Notes: a model not told the origin generated them from the sequence alone. Counted from the stretch's first letter, positions 15,976 through 25,615 are shown. The stretch: DNA of 44,337 bases from Gammaproteobacteria bacterium (GCA_002719135.1 PBGU01000007.1:57731-102067), one strand, 5' to 3'. Translations and numbers: made by a program.

Positions 15976-16790
15976 ACGGTCACCGTCTGCGTTAACGCAA
16001 ATACGGCTGACGCGATAATCCCGATCCCCAACAGCAGAAGTGTTGTAAACGCGACGCGACGCATGTTTCCTTCGTCAAACAAAGCCGCGTGACGACGGGC
16101 TAGCCAAGTCCCGAGGACGACGGCCGGTAACCCCAGCGCGGTTAATTGCCACACGATCTCGGATAGCCCCCCGCTAAAGCCGACCACCACCGAACGCGTA
16201 CTGGTCGTTACGAGGTACCCCGCCAATAGAGTCGCTCGCACAGTGGCCACGGGAATAGGTTGGCGATATGCAAACCAACCAATCACCGGTCCTGACGCGG
16301 CGAACATACCGCCAACAAGTCCCCCTCCAGCGCCCGCTACCACGGCGGACCATATCGGCGATCTCGTCGACCGCGGCGTTGGCCGCAACACCATCGACGC
16401 GCTTCCGCCAACGATGAAGACACCAAGGATCAAATACAGAACGTTTTCGGCGTTGGTCGAAAGCTGATGCAGTAACCAGATGCCAGCGCCGATCGCAGTA
16501 AGTTGTCCCACCGAAAGACTTAGCCATAGACCCCAATCAACGTCTCTCGCGTGGCCATAAAGTGCGACCCCGACATTGACGAACGCGAGAAAACTGACGA
16601 CCGCAGCCGTGACCGCCACGTCATAAACCTGCGCCGCAGCCACAATCGCCATGACAACGATACCCAGCGCAAACCCGGTGATGCCTTGCACGTAACTGCC
16701 AAGAAACACCGCCATGAGAAAAACCGAGACGGGCCATACTTCCACTACAACAGTGTATTCTGACGGACAACGAGATGTTGGGATTTCCAT
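15972..16790 (-). CDS. TSUP-family permease (TauE/SafE-type anion exporter)
   Basis: A 272-residue integral membrane protein with about eight hydrophobic segments and the two related halves typical of the sulfite exporter/TauE-SafE family. The repeat signatures are FLGSYVQGITGFALGIVVMA in the N-half and GGLVGGMFAASGPVIGWF in the C-half. Members export sulfite, sulfoacetate or other organic anions; the substrate here is not readable. The start is uncertain: ATG 16790 overlaps the divergent SDR start by two bases, while GTG 16745 or ATG 16715 would leave a gap. None has a good ribosome binding site, and the first predicted helix starts near residue 20 of the longest form. Confidence 0.85.
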   Translation of the reverse strand: MEIPTSRCPSEYTVVVEVWPVSVFLMAVFLGSYVQGITGFALGIVVMAIVAAAQVYDVAVTAAVVSFLAFVNVGVALYGHARDVDWGLWLSLSVGQLTAIGAGIWLLHQLSTNAENVLYLILGVFIVGGSASMVLRPTPRSTRSPIWSAVVAGAGGGLVGGMFAASGPVIGWFAYRQPIPVATVRATLLAGYLVTTSTRSVVVGFSGGLSEIVWQLTALGLPAVVLGTWLARRHAALFDEGNMRRVAFTTLLLLGIGIIASAVFALTQTVTV

Positions 16791-17562
16791 GGATTTGCAG
16801 CTTTCAGGTCGCCGCGTTCTCGTAACCGGGAGCTATCGGGGTACCGGCATGTTGATGGCAAAACGGTTTATCGAAGAAGGTAGCGACGTCGCCGTGCATG
16901 GATTCACCGAGGCGCAGGCGAGAGACGCCGTGGCTGAGCTGGGGGGTGGCTATCCTGTGTTCGGGGACATCTGCCGCGATGACGGTACTAACACGCTCAT
17001 CGAGCAGCTCAAAGCAACCCCTGAAATTCTCGTGAACAACTACGGCACGGCAGAATCAGGCCGGTGGGAGACACTCAGTTCAAGCGATTGGGTCGACCTC
17101 TACCAAAAAAACGTACTCTCAGCCGAACGGCTCATCCAAGCATTTTTGCCGGATATGAAGGCCATGAATAGAGCACGCATCATCAACTTAGGTACCGTTG
17201 GTTCTACGCGTCCTAATTCAAGAAATCCGCACTACTATGCTGCCAAGGGGGCTCTAGCCACGATGACCGTCAGTCTCGCAAAAGAGGTGGCCGGTACCAA
17301 TATCCGAGTGAATCTGGTGTCACCCGGCATGATTTTGACACCCGAGGTGCAAGAGGCGTACATGCGCCGAGGTGCAGCCAACGGCTGGGGCAAGACCTGG
17401 GAAGAGATTGAGCCTCGTATCGCCGCCGATGTTCCCATCGGCCGTATTGTCCGACGCGACGAGGTCGCCGACTTGATCGTGTTCCTCGCGAGTGCGAAAG
17501 CCGACGCCATACACGGACAGAACATTCGTATTGACGGCGGCGCTCTGGACGTCGTCACGTAG
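16789..17562 (+). CDS. SDR-family oxidoreductase
   Basis: A 257-residue classical short-chain dehydrogenase using NAD(P)H. Cofactor motif TGSYRGTG spans 13-20, NNYG (for the usual NNAG) spans 83-86, and the active-site pair is Y149 and K153. The position usually held by the catalytic serine, 13 residues before the tyrosine, is T136 in INLGTVGS; S139 is nearby and could substitute. The C-terminus IDGGALDVV is typical of the family. A GGGA five bases before the ATG supports the start. Its stop overlaps the GTG of the next SDR, so these two and the DUF2628 gene likely form one transcript. The substrate is unknown. Confidence 0.87.
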   Translation: MDLQLSGRRVLVTGSYRGTGMLMAKRFIEEGSDVAVHGFTEAQARDAVAELGGGYPVFGDICRDDGTNTLIEQLKATPEILVNNYGTAESGRWETLSSSDWVDLYQKNVLSAERLIQAFLPDMKAMNRARIINLGTVGSTRPNSRNPHYYAAKGALATMTVSLAKEVAGTNIRVNLVSPGMILTPEVQEAYMRRGAANGWGKTWEEIEPRIAADVPIGRIVRRDEVADLIVFLASAKADAIHGQNIRIDGGALDVVT

Positions 17563-18404
17563 TGCGTACGGCCGTCGTTACGGGTACCACGCACGGCATC
17601 GGCACTGTAACGGCCAACCGCGTCGCCGCAGCTGGCTACCGGTTGATTATGTTGGTCCGGGATTTGCAGCGGGCAGAAACGTTAGCGACCGCGATTACCG
17701 AGATAACAGGCAATGACGCGATTGAGTCTGTACATTGCGATCTTTCGTCGATCCATTCCGTAAATGCTGCGGTGGCGGAGGTTCGTCAACACGCGAGCGC
17801 TATCCATCTGCTCATTAACAACGCTGGCATTGTTACTCGCCAACGGACGATGTCAGCAGATGGGATTGAATTAACGTTCGCCACCAATCACTTGGGGCCG
17901 TTTGTGCTGACGACGGGGCTACGTTCCACGCTCGAAAGTGCTGGTGCCAGCCGAGTAGTGACGGTCGCCTCGGCCGCTTACCAGGGCGGTTCAGCCGACT
18001 TCGAGGCGGCGCTCGACACCGCTGGTGCGACCGGCCTCCAAGCCTATGCGACATCAAAACTCGCGAACGTACTTTTTACCCTTGCGTTGCATCGTCGGAC
18101 CCGTGGAACAGGAATCACGACTAACTGCCTCCACCCAGGCGTCGTGGCAACCAACCTGGGAGGCGACAATCGGTTATTTCGTTGGGGCATGAAACTCGGG
18201 AGCGCACTACGCATCATGCGTTCACCAGAACAGGGCGCTGATAATACGGTCCAATTGGCACTCGCACCTGAATATGCCGAGACTAGCGGCGGCTACTACG
18301 ATCAAAATATGCGTCGTACGGTCCCGAACGTAACTGCTCTAAACGAAGAACTGCAAGACCAACTGTGGCACTTTTCCGAGCAACTGGCGAAGAGATCGGT
18401 ATGA
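17562..18404 (+). CDS. SDR-family oxidoreductase, retinol-dehydrogenase-like
   Basis: A 280-residue short-chain dehydrogenase of the type often annotated as retinol or protochlorophyllide reductase-like. It has TGTTHGIG at 7-14, NNAG at 86-89, the catalytic S137 in VVTVASAAY, and Y162/K166 in AYATSKLANVLF. NCLHPGVVATNLG after the active site is typical of this subgroup. The start is GTG at 17562, its G shared with the stop of the preceding SDR (TAGTG). The stop overlaps the next gene (ATGA at 18401-18404). Bacterial members act on varied hydrophobic alcohols or ketones, so the name should not be taken as a substrate. Confidence 0.87.
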   Translation: MRTAVVTGTTHGIGTVTANRVAAAGYRLIMLVRDLQRAETLATAITEITGNDAIESVHCDLSSIHSVNAAVAEVRQHASAIHLLINNAGIVTRQRTMSADGIELTFATNHLGPFVLTTGLRSTLESAGASRVVTVASAAYQGGSADFEAALDTAGATGLQAYATSKLANVLFTLALHRRTRGTGITTNCLHPGVVATNLGGDNRLFRWGMKLGSALRIMRSPEQGADNTVQLALAPEYAETSGGYYDQNMRRTVPNVTALNEELQDQLWHFSEQLAKRSV

Positions 18405-18895
18405 GCGAAAACAATGATGACCTGTACGCCGACGTTATCGGCCCAACAAACAAGAATTACTACCTCGCCTATTTCAGGCGCGCGGATGAACGCGGTTACA
18501 CTCCACTTGCCTGGCACTGGCCCGTGCTGTTCGCTGACGTTTTTTGGTTCTTATACCGCAAGCAATACCGCTGGGCCGGCATCGTCACCCTCATTTCTCT
18601 GTTAATTCTTGTGGTTGCCGGGCAAATCGGACGGATGGGTTATCCAGACCTCGGCGTCGCTGTCCAATTGATCCTGTTGGCCGCGTTTAAGCTGGTCTAC
18701 GTTCCGTTACGGGCCAACGCGCTCTATTACGACTGGGTTCAACATCGAATCCGATTGGTCCAAGCGGCACTCCCGGGAAATTTGACGGAACAAAAATCGA
18801 TGCTCACGAAGCTCGGTGGCACGAGCTTCACGGCGCCTTTAATGATTGTCGCACTGCTGTTTATGCTGGCAAGCTTCCTGCCGCCCCCGGGTTAA
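18401..18895 (+). CDS. DUF2628-type small membrane protein
   Basis: A 164-residue protein whose central segment WHWPVLFADVFWFLYRKQY (about 38-56) is the hallmark of DUF2628, a family of small inner-membrane proteins of unknown function. Predicted membrane segments follow at about 58-76 and 83-103, with a C-terminal one near 145-160. The N-terminus is hydrophilic. The start at 18401 overlaps the stop of the SDR gene, so it is translated with the two SDRs. Nothing in the sequence points to a reaction. Confidence 0.78.
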   Translation: MSENNDDLYADVIGPTNKNYYLAYFRRADERGYTPLAWHWPVLFADVFWFLYRKQYRWAGIVTLISLLILVVAGQIGRMGYPDLGVAVQLILLAAFKLVYVPLRANALYYDWVQHRIRLVQAALPGNLTEQKSMLTKLGGTSFTAPLMIVALLFMLASFLPPPG

Positions 18896-18948
18896 ACGCG
18901 AACCTTTATCCGGCGACGACGTATAGTCCCGGCGTCCGCTCAAGAACT

Positions 18949-19947
18949 TTACCGACCAGCAAGAATTCCTTCGTTCACGCAGTTTTCGAGCCTGCCATCC
19001 CTTAAATACCGGGCCGCGGTTCGCGCTGAAAAAGCCCGGATATCGCGAACGCTCTCCGGTGTAAAAAACGCAGAATGCGGCGTGACAACAAGTCGGTGAC
19101 GAATCCAGTCTTCATCCGCCTTCCATGCGGCAATCAACGGACGCTCTAGCTTCGCCGGCTCTTCCGGTAGAACGTCAAGTCCGGCAGCGAGGACCACGTC
19201 ATCCTTCATCGCGTCATGCAGAGCATCGATATCGACGATTGGACCTCGCGCCGTATTCACAATAATGATTCCTTTTTTTGCGTGTGCGAGAGCCTCCGCA
19301 TCAATGAGATGAGTGGTCTCTTCGTTCAACGGCGCATGCACACTAACGACGTCTGACTCAGCTAACATTTCCGTTAACGAATCGGACCGACGAATACCGA
19401 GGGCGAGCTCCGAACCGTTCGGTTTGTAGGGGTCGTGAAAGGTCACATCCATATCGAATGCCTTGGCGCGCATCGCCGCTGCAGTCCCTATACGGCCGAG
19501 GCCAACAATGCCCATCGTGCAATCGGCCATGCGTTTACCAAACGGATTCAATGCCGGGCGCCAGTTGGCCAACGGGTCAGCTCGTAGCGATTCGTCATGA
19601 AAGGCAATACTTTTGGTTAACGTCAGCATCAGGGCGATGGCGTGATCGGCGACCTCACGCGTGCCGTAATCTGGCGTGTTGCTAACGGCAATTCCGCGAT
19701 CGCCGAATGCTGCAAGATCAACGTCGTCAAATCCCACCGCCGGTTTAACGAAAATGCGGCAGTTGTCGAGCATGTCCATCACGTCAGCAGGCACGTGTCC
19801 TCCAACAATGCCCTCGCAGTTACGCCATTGCTCCTCGGTAACAGTGTCAAAGCCACGGCAAAACTCGCCCGTCACACCTTCGCCGAGCGCTTCAATTTCG
19901 ATCTGGTTGTCGCGCCCGGTTCGCGGAAAAAGTACTCGAATTGTCAT
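18949..19947 (-). CDS. D-isomer-specific 2-hydroxyacid dehydrogenase
   Basis: A 332-residue cytoplasmic NAD-linked dehydrogenase that interconverts 2-oxoacids and D-2-hydroxyacids. The cofactor fold has VGLGRIGTA with glycines 149, 151 and 154. The catalytic triad is R234 (NTARGPIVD), E262 or E263 (PEEP) and H291 (TPHSAFFTPES). The FFTPES end of the active-site loop resembles the C-terminal-binding-protein-like branch rather than phosphoglycerate dehydrogenase, and there is no ACT domain. It lies just downstream of nuoN on the same strand with 49 bases between, so read-through from the nuo operon is possible. The substrate is not determined. Confidence 0.88.
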   Translation of the reverse strand: MTIRVLFPRTGRDNQIEIEALGEGVTGEFCRGFDTVTEEQWRNCEGIVGGHVPADVMDMLDNCRIFVKPAVGFDDVDLAAFGDRGIAVSNTPDYGTREVADHAIALMLTLTKSIAFHDESLRADPLANWRPALNPFGKRMADCTMGIVGLGRIGTAAAMRAKAFDMDVTFHDPYKPNGSELALGIRRSDSLTEMLAESDVVSVHAPLNEETTHLIDAEALAHAKKGIIIVNTARGPIVDIDALHDAMKDDVVLAAGLDVLPEEPAKLERPLIAAWKADEDWIRHRLVVTPHSAFFTPESVRDIRAFSARTAARYLRDGRLENCVNEGILAGR

Positions 19948-19996
19948 GTGGTTGTCTCCGTCAAACCGTTACAGCTTCCAAGAAGTCTAGCCCCGG

Positions 19997-21451
19997 TCAC
20001 GCACCGAACGTGCCAATGAGGCCACGCACTAACTCAATCAGTGGCGTTGGATACACACCGAAGAGAATCACAGCCGCACCTAATACCCCTACGGTCACGA
20101 TGGTTTCCACGGGTATCGCGTTAGCTCTCACCGAACCATCGGTGGATTCGCTTTGCGTCATGGTAAATACAATTCGAAGGTAATAGTAAATGCCGATTGC
20201 ACTGCCAATAACGAGCGCCCAGAGGAGAACCCATAGCGCGCCTTGGACGCCCGCTGCGAAAAGGTAAAACTTGGCAATAAAGCCCATGGTTAATGGAATA
20301 CCCGCCAAAGAAAGGGCCGCCGACGTCAACACTGCCGCAAGCACTGGGTGGCTCCAAAATAAACCCCGGTAGTCGGCCAACTGCTCGGTGTCCTGGTCAC
20401 TCGCCGAAATCGAAAGCGCGCTGATCACGCCGAACGCTGCCAAGGTCATAAGAAAGTAGCCAGCCAGATATACCATCAAGGTCTCGCGAGCGATCTCAGA
20501 GTCATCCAACGCAGCGACCACCAGCAGCGCAATCAGTAAATAGCCGACATGAGCGATCGACGAGAAGGCCAAAATTCGCTTGATGTTTTTCTCCAACAGC
20601 GCCAGAAGATTACCCACGACCATCGAACCCACAGCGATGATAGAAATTCCCAATGCAATGGATGCGTTGGACAGTACATCCGAAATCACGGCGTAGCGGA
20701 GTAGCGCAGCAAACACAGCCCCTTTGGATACCGTCGCGATAAACCCTGTCACCGGCGCGGGCGCCCCTTGATACACGTCAGGGGTCCACATATGAAAAGG
20801 CACGAGGGACAACTTGAATGCCAATCCGACGATCAGCATTCCCTGCCCCAACCAGTAGTAGTTCTCACCTTGGTTATCAACTGGTTGACCCAATGCGCTG
20901 AAACTCAGTGATCCGGAAGCCGCATAGATCAGGGCCATACCGAATAACATCGTGGTCGAGGCAACCCCGGATAGCACCAGGTACTTCGTGGCAGCCTCGA
21001 GTGGAAGTCTGCCTTCTTGGGGATAGCAGATCATGGCATACAACGAAATCGATAGAATCTCGAGTCCTAAAATCAACGTCGCAAAATGGGAAGCCACCGC
21101 CATGACCATGGCTCCCAGGGTGGCCGTTAGAATGAGCATGTAGAATTCTTCACAACTCGACGCTCGATGATCAAGATAACGAAACGAGATCAATACGGTG
21201 ACAATGGCGGCGAGCAGGAAAAGCCCGCTAAAGAACTGGCCATAGCCGTCCACGCGGATCAGTCCAAAGACGTCCTCGCTACCTGCAGCGAGCGACTGCG
21301 GGATCAGGGCTCCAGCAACGACCAAAATCAGGAATGTCGACGTCATCGCTAGTGCGTGGCTGCGACGGAACGCAACCACCAGCAATAACACCATTAGACC
21401 CACCGTCAGTACCAGATGTGGCAGCACTGAGTTAACCCATGTATGACTCAC
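19997..21451 (-). CDS. nuoN: NADH-quinone oxidoreductase subunit N
   Basis: Last gene of the complex I operon. The 484-residue antiporter-like membrane subunit forms one of the proton channels in the membrane arm. About 14 hydrophobic segments are visible, with the family core VPFHMWTPDVYQGAPAPVTGFIATVSKGA and KRILAFSSIAHVGYLLIAL. The start is a GTG at 21451 overlapping the nuoM stop (GTGA); it gives almost exactly the E. coli length (485) and removes an unlikely 25-residue leader. Confidence 0.95.
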   Translation of the reverse strand: MSHTWVNSVLPHLVLTVGLMVLLLVVAFRRSHALAMTSTFLILVVAGALIPQSLAAGSEDVFGLIRVDGYGQFFSGLFLLAAIVTVLISFRYLDHRASSCEEFYMLILTATLGAMVMAVASHFATLILGLEILSISLYAMICYPQEGRLPLEAATKYLVLSGVASTTMLFGMALIYAASGSLSFSALGQPVDNQGENYYWLGQGMLIVGLAFKLSLVPFHMWTPDVYQGAPAPVTGFIATVSKGAVFAALLRYAVISDVLSNASIALGISIIAVGSMVVGNLLALLEKNIKRILAFSSIAHVGYLLIALLVVAALDDSEIARETLMVYLAGYFLMTLAAFGVISALSISASDQDTEQLADYRGLFWSHPVLAAVLTSAALSLAGIPLTMGFIAKFYLFAAGVQGALWVLLWALVIGSAIGIYYYLRIVFTMTQSESTDGSVRANAIPVETIVTVGVLGAAVILFGVYPTPLIELVRGLIGTFGA

Positions 21452-22911
21452 AGCCCTGCCACCCCCAGTGACGTGATAACAGGTGCTGACAAATCGAGCA
21501 CGAGTTGGGGATATACACCCAGCCATACCAGCCCGATCATCATCAAGATCATGACGGTCATTTCACGCGCTCCGAAGTCCTCGATCTCTCCAACATCCGG
21601 ATTGGGGACGCCTTGAAACGCTCGTTGCATCAGCGATAAGCCGTAAACTGCTGCAACAACAATGCCGATCGCGGCAGCGATGGTCAGTGGAACGTGAGCT
21701 TGGAATGCCCCAAGTAAGGCAAGGAATTCACCCACGAAATTTCCTAACCCCGGCATCCCGACTGAAGCAACAACAAAAAACAGCGTCATCGCACCCATCC
21801 GCGGCGCACGCACCCAGAGCCCGCCCATCTTCGACATTTCGCGCGAGTGCAAGCGCTGCTGCAGCGCTCCCGCCATCATGAACAACGCCGCGGTTGAGAA
21901 GCCGTGAGCAATCATGGTCACCACCGCGCCCTGCATAGCAATTTCATTGAATGCGTACACGCCGAGCAAGATGAATCCCATGTGCGCGACTGAGCTATAC
22001 GCGACCAAGCGCTTGAAATCGCTTTGGCTGTACGCCATGTAGCCGCCATAAACAATGCTTAGAGCGCCCAGCAACATGCCCACCGTTGCAAAATCTTGCG
22101 ACGCTTCCGGAAAAAGTCCCACGGCAAATCGAATCACGCCGTAGCCACCGGTCTTCAACAGGATGCCAGCTAAAATCACGGATCCCGCGGTCGGCGCTTG
22201 GGTGTGTGCGTCAGGCAGCCAGGTATGGACGGGCACGCTCGGCAGCTTGGTAATAAACGCAACAAAAAACCCCAACATCAGCCACCACGCAACGTCCGGA
22301 TCCAAAGATGCATTCCGAAGTTCAAAATAGTTGAACGTAATGACTCCGGTAGCTTGGTAGTTGAAGTACACCAACGACAAAATCGCGAACAACATCAGCA
22401 GGCCGCTAATCTGGGTGAACAGAAAAAACTTGGTCGCCGCGTAGGCGCGATTCTCGTGTCCCCATATCGCGATCAGGAAATACATGGGAATGAGCATCAC
22501 TTCCCAGAAAAAGAAGAATAGGAATAGATCGAAGGCCGAAAAAACACCGACAACGCCGGCCATTACCCACAAGATGTTGAACTGGAAAAATCCGTGTCGC
22601 TCGCTAATTTCCGACCACGATGAAACGACCGCGACGATGCCAAGAAAAGCCGTGAGGGCGACCAGCATGAGCGATAGTCCGTCAAGAACTAGATAAACCT
22701 GGATGCCAAACCGCGGGATCCACGGCAATACCTGCCTCGCGTATTCCTCGGTCTCCGATCCTGCACCCAACCACGCACTGCTCGTATAGATAAGTGCAAC
22801 CACAAACGCGATCAACGAAACCCAGCGAGGCGCGTGTTGGTGAATACGTTCCGAGAATGCGGCGACCACGCCGGCGGCAAGCAGTCCCATAATGAGGGCG
22901 AGGATGTTCAA
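21448..22911 (-). CDS. nuoM: NADH-quinone oxidoreductase subunit M
   Basis: Antiporter-like proton-channel subunit of complex I, 487 residues. It contains KLPSVPVHTWLPDAHTQAPTAGSVILAG and KRLVAYSSVAHMGFILLGVY, the conserved discontinuous-helix and lysine regions, and FFFWEVMLIPMYFLIAIWG with the essential glutamate. The start is placed at a TTG at 22911 that overlaps the nuoL stop (TTGA), giving LNILALIMGLLAAG as first membrane helix; an ATG at 22890 is the alternative. A longer frame starting in nuoL has no hydrophobic leader and is rejected. Confidence 0.94.
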   Translation of the reverse strand: MNILALIMGLLAAGVVAAFSERIHQHAPRWVSLIAFVVALIYTSSAWLGAGSETEEYARQVLPWIPRFGIQVYLVLDGLSLMLVALTAFLGIVAVVSSWSEISERHGFFQFNILWVMAGVVGVFSAFDLFLFFFFWEVMLIPMYFLIAIWGHENRAYAATKFFLFTQISGLLMLFAILSLVYFNYQATGVITFNYFELRNASLDPDVAWWLMLGFFVAFITKLPSVPVHTWLPDAHTQAPTAGSVILAGILLKTGGYGVIRFAVGLFPEASQDFATVGMLLGALSIVYGGYMAYSQSDFKRLVAYSSVAHMGFILLGVYAFNEIAMQGAVVTMIAHGFSTAALFMMAGALQQRLHSREMSKMGGLWVRAPRMGAMTLFFVVASVGMPGLGNFVGEFLALLGAFQAHVPLTIAAAIGIVVAAVYGLSLMQRAFQGVPNPDVGEIEDFGAREMTVMILMMIGLVWLGVYPQLVLDLSAPVITSLGVAGL

Positions 22912-24770
22912 CCCAGCACCTCCCACATCACGACGACGACGACAAATGCCAAGCCCAGCACCATGTTCCATGCGTACCAGCGGAGGCGACCATTTTGGAC
23001 GACGGCCAGTACGTGATGTATGCCGCGGGCGATACTAGCGGTTGACTTAAACGCCAGATCGACGAAATCGTTCTTGTTCATCCGCGCGAGCGCGACGAAA
23101 GGAGCAACAACGGCCCGATCGTATAGCCAGTCGAACCCCCAACCGATATACCAAAACCGTCGTACATTCTCGGCGAACTCTGTTCCGAGGAGTCGCGTCG
23201 AACCGCCGCGCGAGGCACCAAACACAAACCAACCAGTGAGAATTCCCAACAGCGGCATCGCCATCGTCACCAGTGCGATCCAAGAGAAGTGGTCATGCGT
23301 CGCGATGCCACCGTCTGGCAACACCCCCGAAACAATACCCAACCCAAACCAGCCGCCACCCAGTGCGAGACCACACAGAATGACGAGCGGCACGTTCATA
23401 TTCCATCCCGATGAATCGTGGGCTGCGGTTTTCGCCTCACCAAAAAAAGTCAGAAGAATCATGCGCGTCGTGTATAACGCGGTCATAAACGCAGCAATGG
23501 CTGCGCCGCCCCAAAAGACCATCCCAGCCGTTGGGTTATCGGCCGCCGTCAACATAATGGCGTCCTTACTGAAGAAACCCGACGTTAGCGGCAATGCGGC
23601 GAGGGCGACAGACCCCACCAACATACTCACGAACGGAATAGGCAGTTTTCGCCAGAGCCCTCCCATCTTGAACATGTCCTGTTCGTGATGCAGTGCGAGG
23701 ATCACGGAACCACTCGCAAGGAAAAGAAGGGCTTTAAAGAATGCGTGGGTCATCAGATGAAAAATTGCCGCCGACCAAGCTCCCACACCAAGCGCCATGA
23801 TCATGTACCCGATCTGACTCATGGTCGAAAATGCGAGCACCCGTTTGATGTCGGTCTGCACGAGCGCCGTAAATGACGAAATGAATAAGGTGACCAGTCC
23901 GGTGACCGCGACCCAAAACTGCGCTTCGGGCGAAATAAGGTAAATATCGTGCATCCGGGCGATCAGATAGACGCCGGCAGTGACCATGGTGGCGGCATGA
24001 ATAAGCGCGGACACGGGGGTCGGTCCCGCCATTGCGTCGGGAAGCCAGGTTTGTAACGGCACCTGCGCCGATTTCCCCATCGCGCCACCCAGGAACAGAA
24101 GTCCAATGACCGTGGCCATCGTCGAACCCTCGGGCCAGGCGACATTCGCCGCCGTCAACGAAGCCTGGATTTCCGTGGTGCCGAGTTCCCGGAACAACAG
24201 GAACAATCCGAGAGCCATGAACGTGTCCCCCACGCGGGTAACCACAAATGCTTTGCGCGCGGCGTAGCCGTTGTTTGGATCTCGATGGTAAAAGCCAATT
24301 AACAAATAACTACACAAACCAACACCTTCCCATCCCAGGAAAAGCACTAGTAGGTTATCGCCTAGAACAAGCATCAACATCGCGAACACAAACAAGTTCA
24401 TGTACGCGAAGAATCGGCTGAAACCCTCGGGTTCCTCAGGGTCATCCCACATGTAGCCCGTGGCGTAGAGGTGAATCAAAAAACCAACGCCGGTAATGAC
24501 CCCCGTCATCACAAGCGCTAGACCATCAAGATACAGCCTGATCTCAGGAACGAACTCGCCGACCCGCATCCACGTCCACAACTGTTGCGACTGGGGCTCG
24601 GCGCCACCATCCACAAACGCTTTTCCCACCACCACGGCAACAATTGCGGCGAGTCCAATGGAACCTGCCCCGACAACGGCAACCACCACCTTCGGCAGTT
24701 TGCCTTGGGACAAAAATAAGACCAAGAAGCCCAACAGCGGAAAAGTCGGTATTAGCCAAAGCGCGTCCAT
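22908..24770 (-). CDS. nuoL: NADH-quinone oxidoreductase subunit L
   Basis: Largest antiporter-like subunit of complex I, 620 residues, at the distal end of the membrane arm. Visible motifs are LFLGWEGVGLCSYLLIGFY with the channel glutamate, KSAQVPLQTWLPDAMAGPTP, and KRVLAFSTMSQIGYM. The C-terminal part carries the long lateral helix and a final membrane anchor near AWNMVLGLAFVVVVV. The start ATG overlaps the nuoK stop (TGATG) and the stop overlaps nuoM. Confidence 0.96.
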   Translation of the reverse strand: MDALWLIPTFPLLGFLVLFLSQGKLPKVVVAVVGAGSIGLAAIVAVVVGKAFVDGGAEPQSQQLWTWMRVGEFVPEIRLYLDGLALVMTGVITGVGFLIHLYATGYMWDDPEEPEGFSRFFAYMNLFVFAMLMLVLGDNLLVLFLGWEGVGLCSYLLIGFYHRDPNNGYAARKAFVVTRVGDTFMALGLFLLFRELGTTEIQASLTAANVAWPEGSTMATVIGLLFLGGAMGKSAQVPLQTWLPDAMAGPTPVSALIHAATMVTAGVYLIARMHDIYLISPEAQFWVAVTGLVTLFISSFTALVQTDIKRVLAFSTMSQIGYMIMALGVGAWSAAIFHLMTHAFFKALLFLASGSVILALHHEQDMFKMGGLWRKLPIPFVSMLVGSVALAALPLTSGFFSKDAIMLTAADNPTAGMVFWGGAAIAAFMTALYTTRMILLTFFGEAKTAAHDSSGWNMNVPLVILCGLALGGGWFGLGIVSGVLPDGGIATHDHFSWIALVTMAMPLLGILTGWFVFGASRGGSTRLLGTEFAENVRRFWYIGWGFDWLYDRAVVAPFVALARMNKNDFVDLAFKSTASIARGIHHVLAVVQNGRLRWYAWNMVLGLAFVVVVVMWEVLG

Positions 24771-25087
24771 CAGCTGTGCATCTCGTCGGCCGAATCGACA
24801 TCGAGGCTGTCAAAGCGCCGTGATAACTGCAGCACGATCCCTAACGCTACGGCGACTTCGGCGGCGGCCAATGCCAAAATGAACATGAACATGATTTGCC
24901 CGTCGGCTTGCGCCCAGCGAGCACCAGCCGCCACGAAGGCCAGTCCGCACGCATTCATCATGACTTCAAGCGACATCAACACAAACATCACATTTCGCCG
25001 GACCAAAACGCCGGTAAGACCTATACAAAAGAGCGCCACGGCTAGGACAAATACATGTTCAAGTGGTATCGATAAGGCGAAGTTCAC
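24770..25087 (-). CDS. nuoK: NADH-quinone oxidoreductase subunit K
   Basis: A 105-residue, three-helix membrane subunit of complex I. The two membrane glutamates needed for proton transfer are E41 (MSLEVMMNACGL) and E77 (LAAAEVAVALGI). The start is a GTG at 25087 overlapping the nuoJ stop (GTGA), with GGAGG just upstream. Length matches the family (about 100). Confidence 0.95.
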   Translation of the reverse strand: MNFALSIPLEHVFVLAVALFCIGLTGVLVRRNVMFVLMSLEVMMNACGLAFVAAGARWAQADGQIMFMFILALAAAEVAVALGIVLQLSRRFDSLDVDSADEMHS

Positions 25088-25593
25088 ACTTCCTCCCGCC
25101 GCTCAGACAGGTAACGACGTCCAAGGTGATATGCACCCACCAGGGCGGCGAGTAGGAGAATCCCCGCAAGCTCTACGGCCAAGAGATACGGCCCAAAAAG
25201 TTGCGTGCCCACCGTTTTCGGGCCCACCATCACTGCCGCCGTCTGCACGGGTTCACCACTCAACGCGTAGACCAAGCCTAAAAACAGAGGGACTGTAAGC
25301 AGGCACGGCAATATCCACATGCTCGGGCGCAACCACGCGCTCTCCCGCGCGACCGATCCTTTCCCGAGATTGAGCATCATCACCACGAACAAAAACAGTA
25401 CAACGATCGCTCCGGCGTAGACCACCACCTCCAGCGCTGCTGCAAATGGCGCTCCGAGCAAAAAGAAAATGACAGCGACCGATAGCAGCGAAACGATCAA
25501 ATAAATGAGTGCGTGCGAAGCGTTCTTTCCAGTGACGACCAAGACGGTCGACGCCAAAGCGGTCACGGCAGCAATGTAAAAAAGACTTTCCAT
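25084..25593 (-). CDS. nuoJ: NADH-quinone oxidoreductase subunit J
   Basis: A 169-residue membrane subunit of complex I with five hydrophobic segments. VVVYAGAIVVLFLFVVMML is the family's conserved third helix, which carries the pi-bulge linked to quinone-coupled movement. A C-terminal cytoplasmic tail LGRRYLSERREEV follows. The ATG at 25593 comes 22 bases after the nuoI stop, one of the few true gaps in this operon. Confidence 0.94.
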   Translation of the reverse strand: MESLFYIAAVTALASTVLVVTGKNASHALIYLIVSLLSVAVIFFLLGAPFAAALEVVVYAGAIVVLFLFVVMMLNLGKGSVARESAWLRPSMWILPCLLTVPLFLGLVYALSGEPVQTAAVMVGPKTVGTQLFGPYLLAVELAGILLLAALVGAYHLGRRYLSERREEV

Positions 25594-25615
25594 ATCGGTT
25601 ATGCGTTAGCGTGAA

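Noticed and set aside
23020..23688. Long plus-strand open frame (222 codons) antisense to nuoL
   Set aside because: It lies wholly inside a well-conserved membrane subunit gene, is rich in Pro, Arg and Ser and shows no domain; it is a codon-bias shadow.
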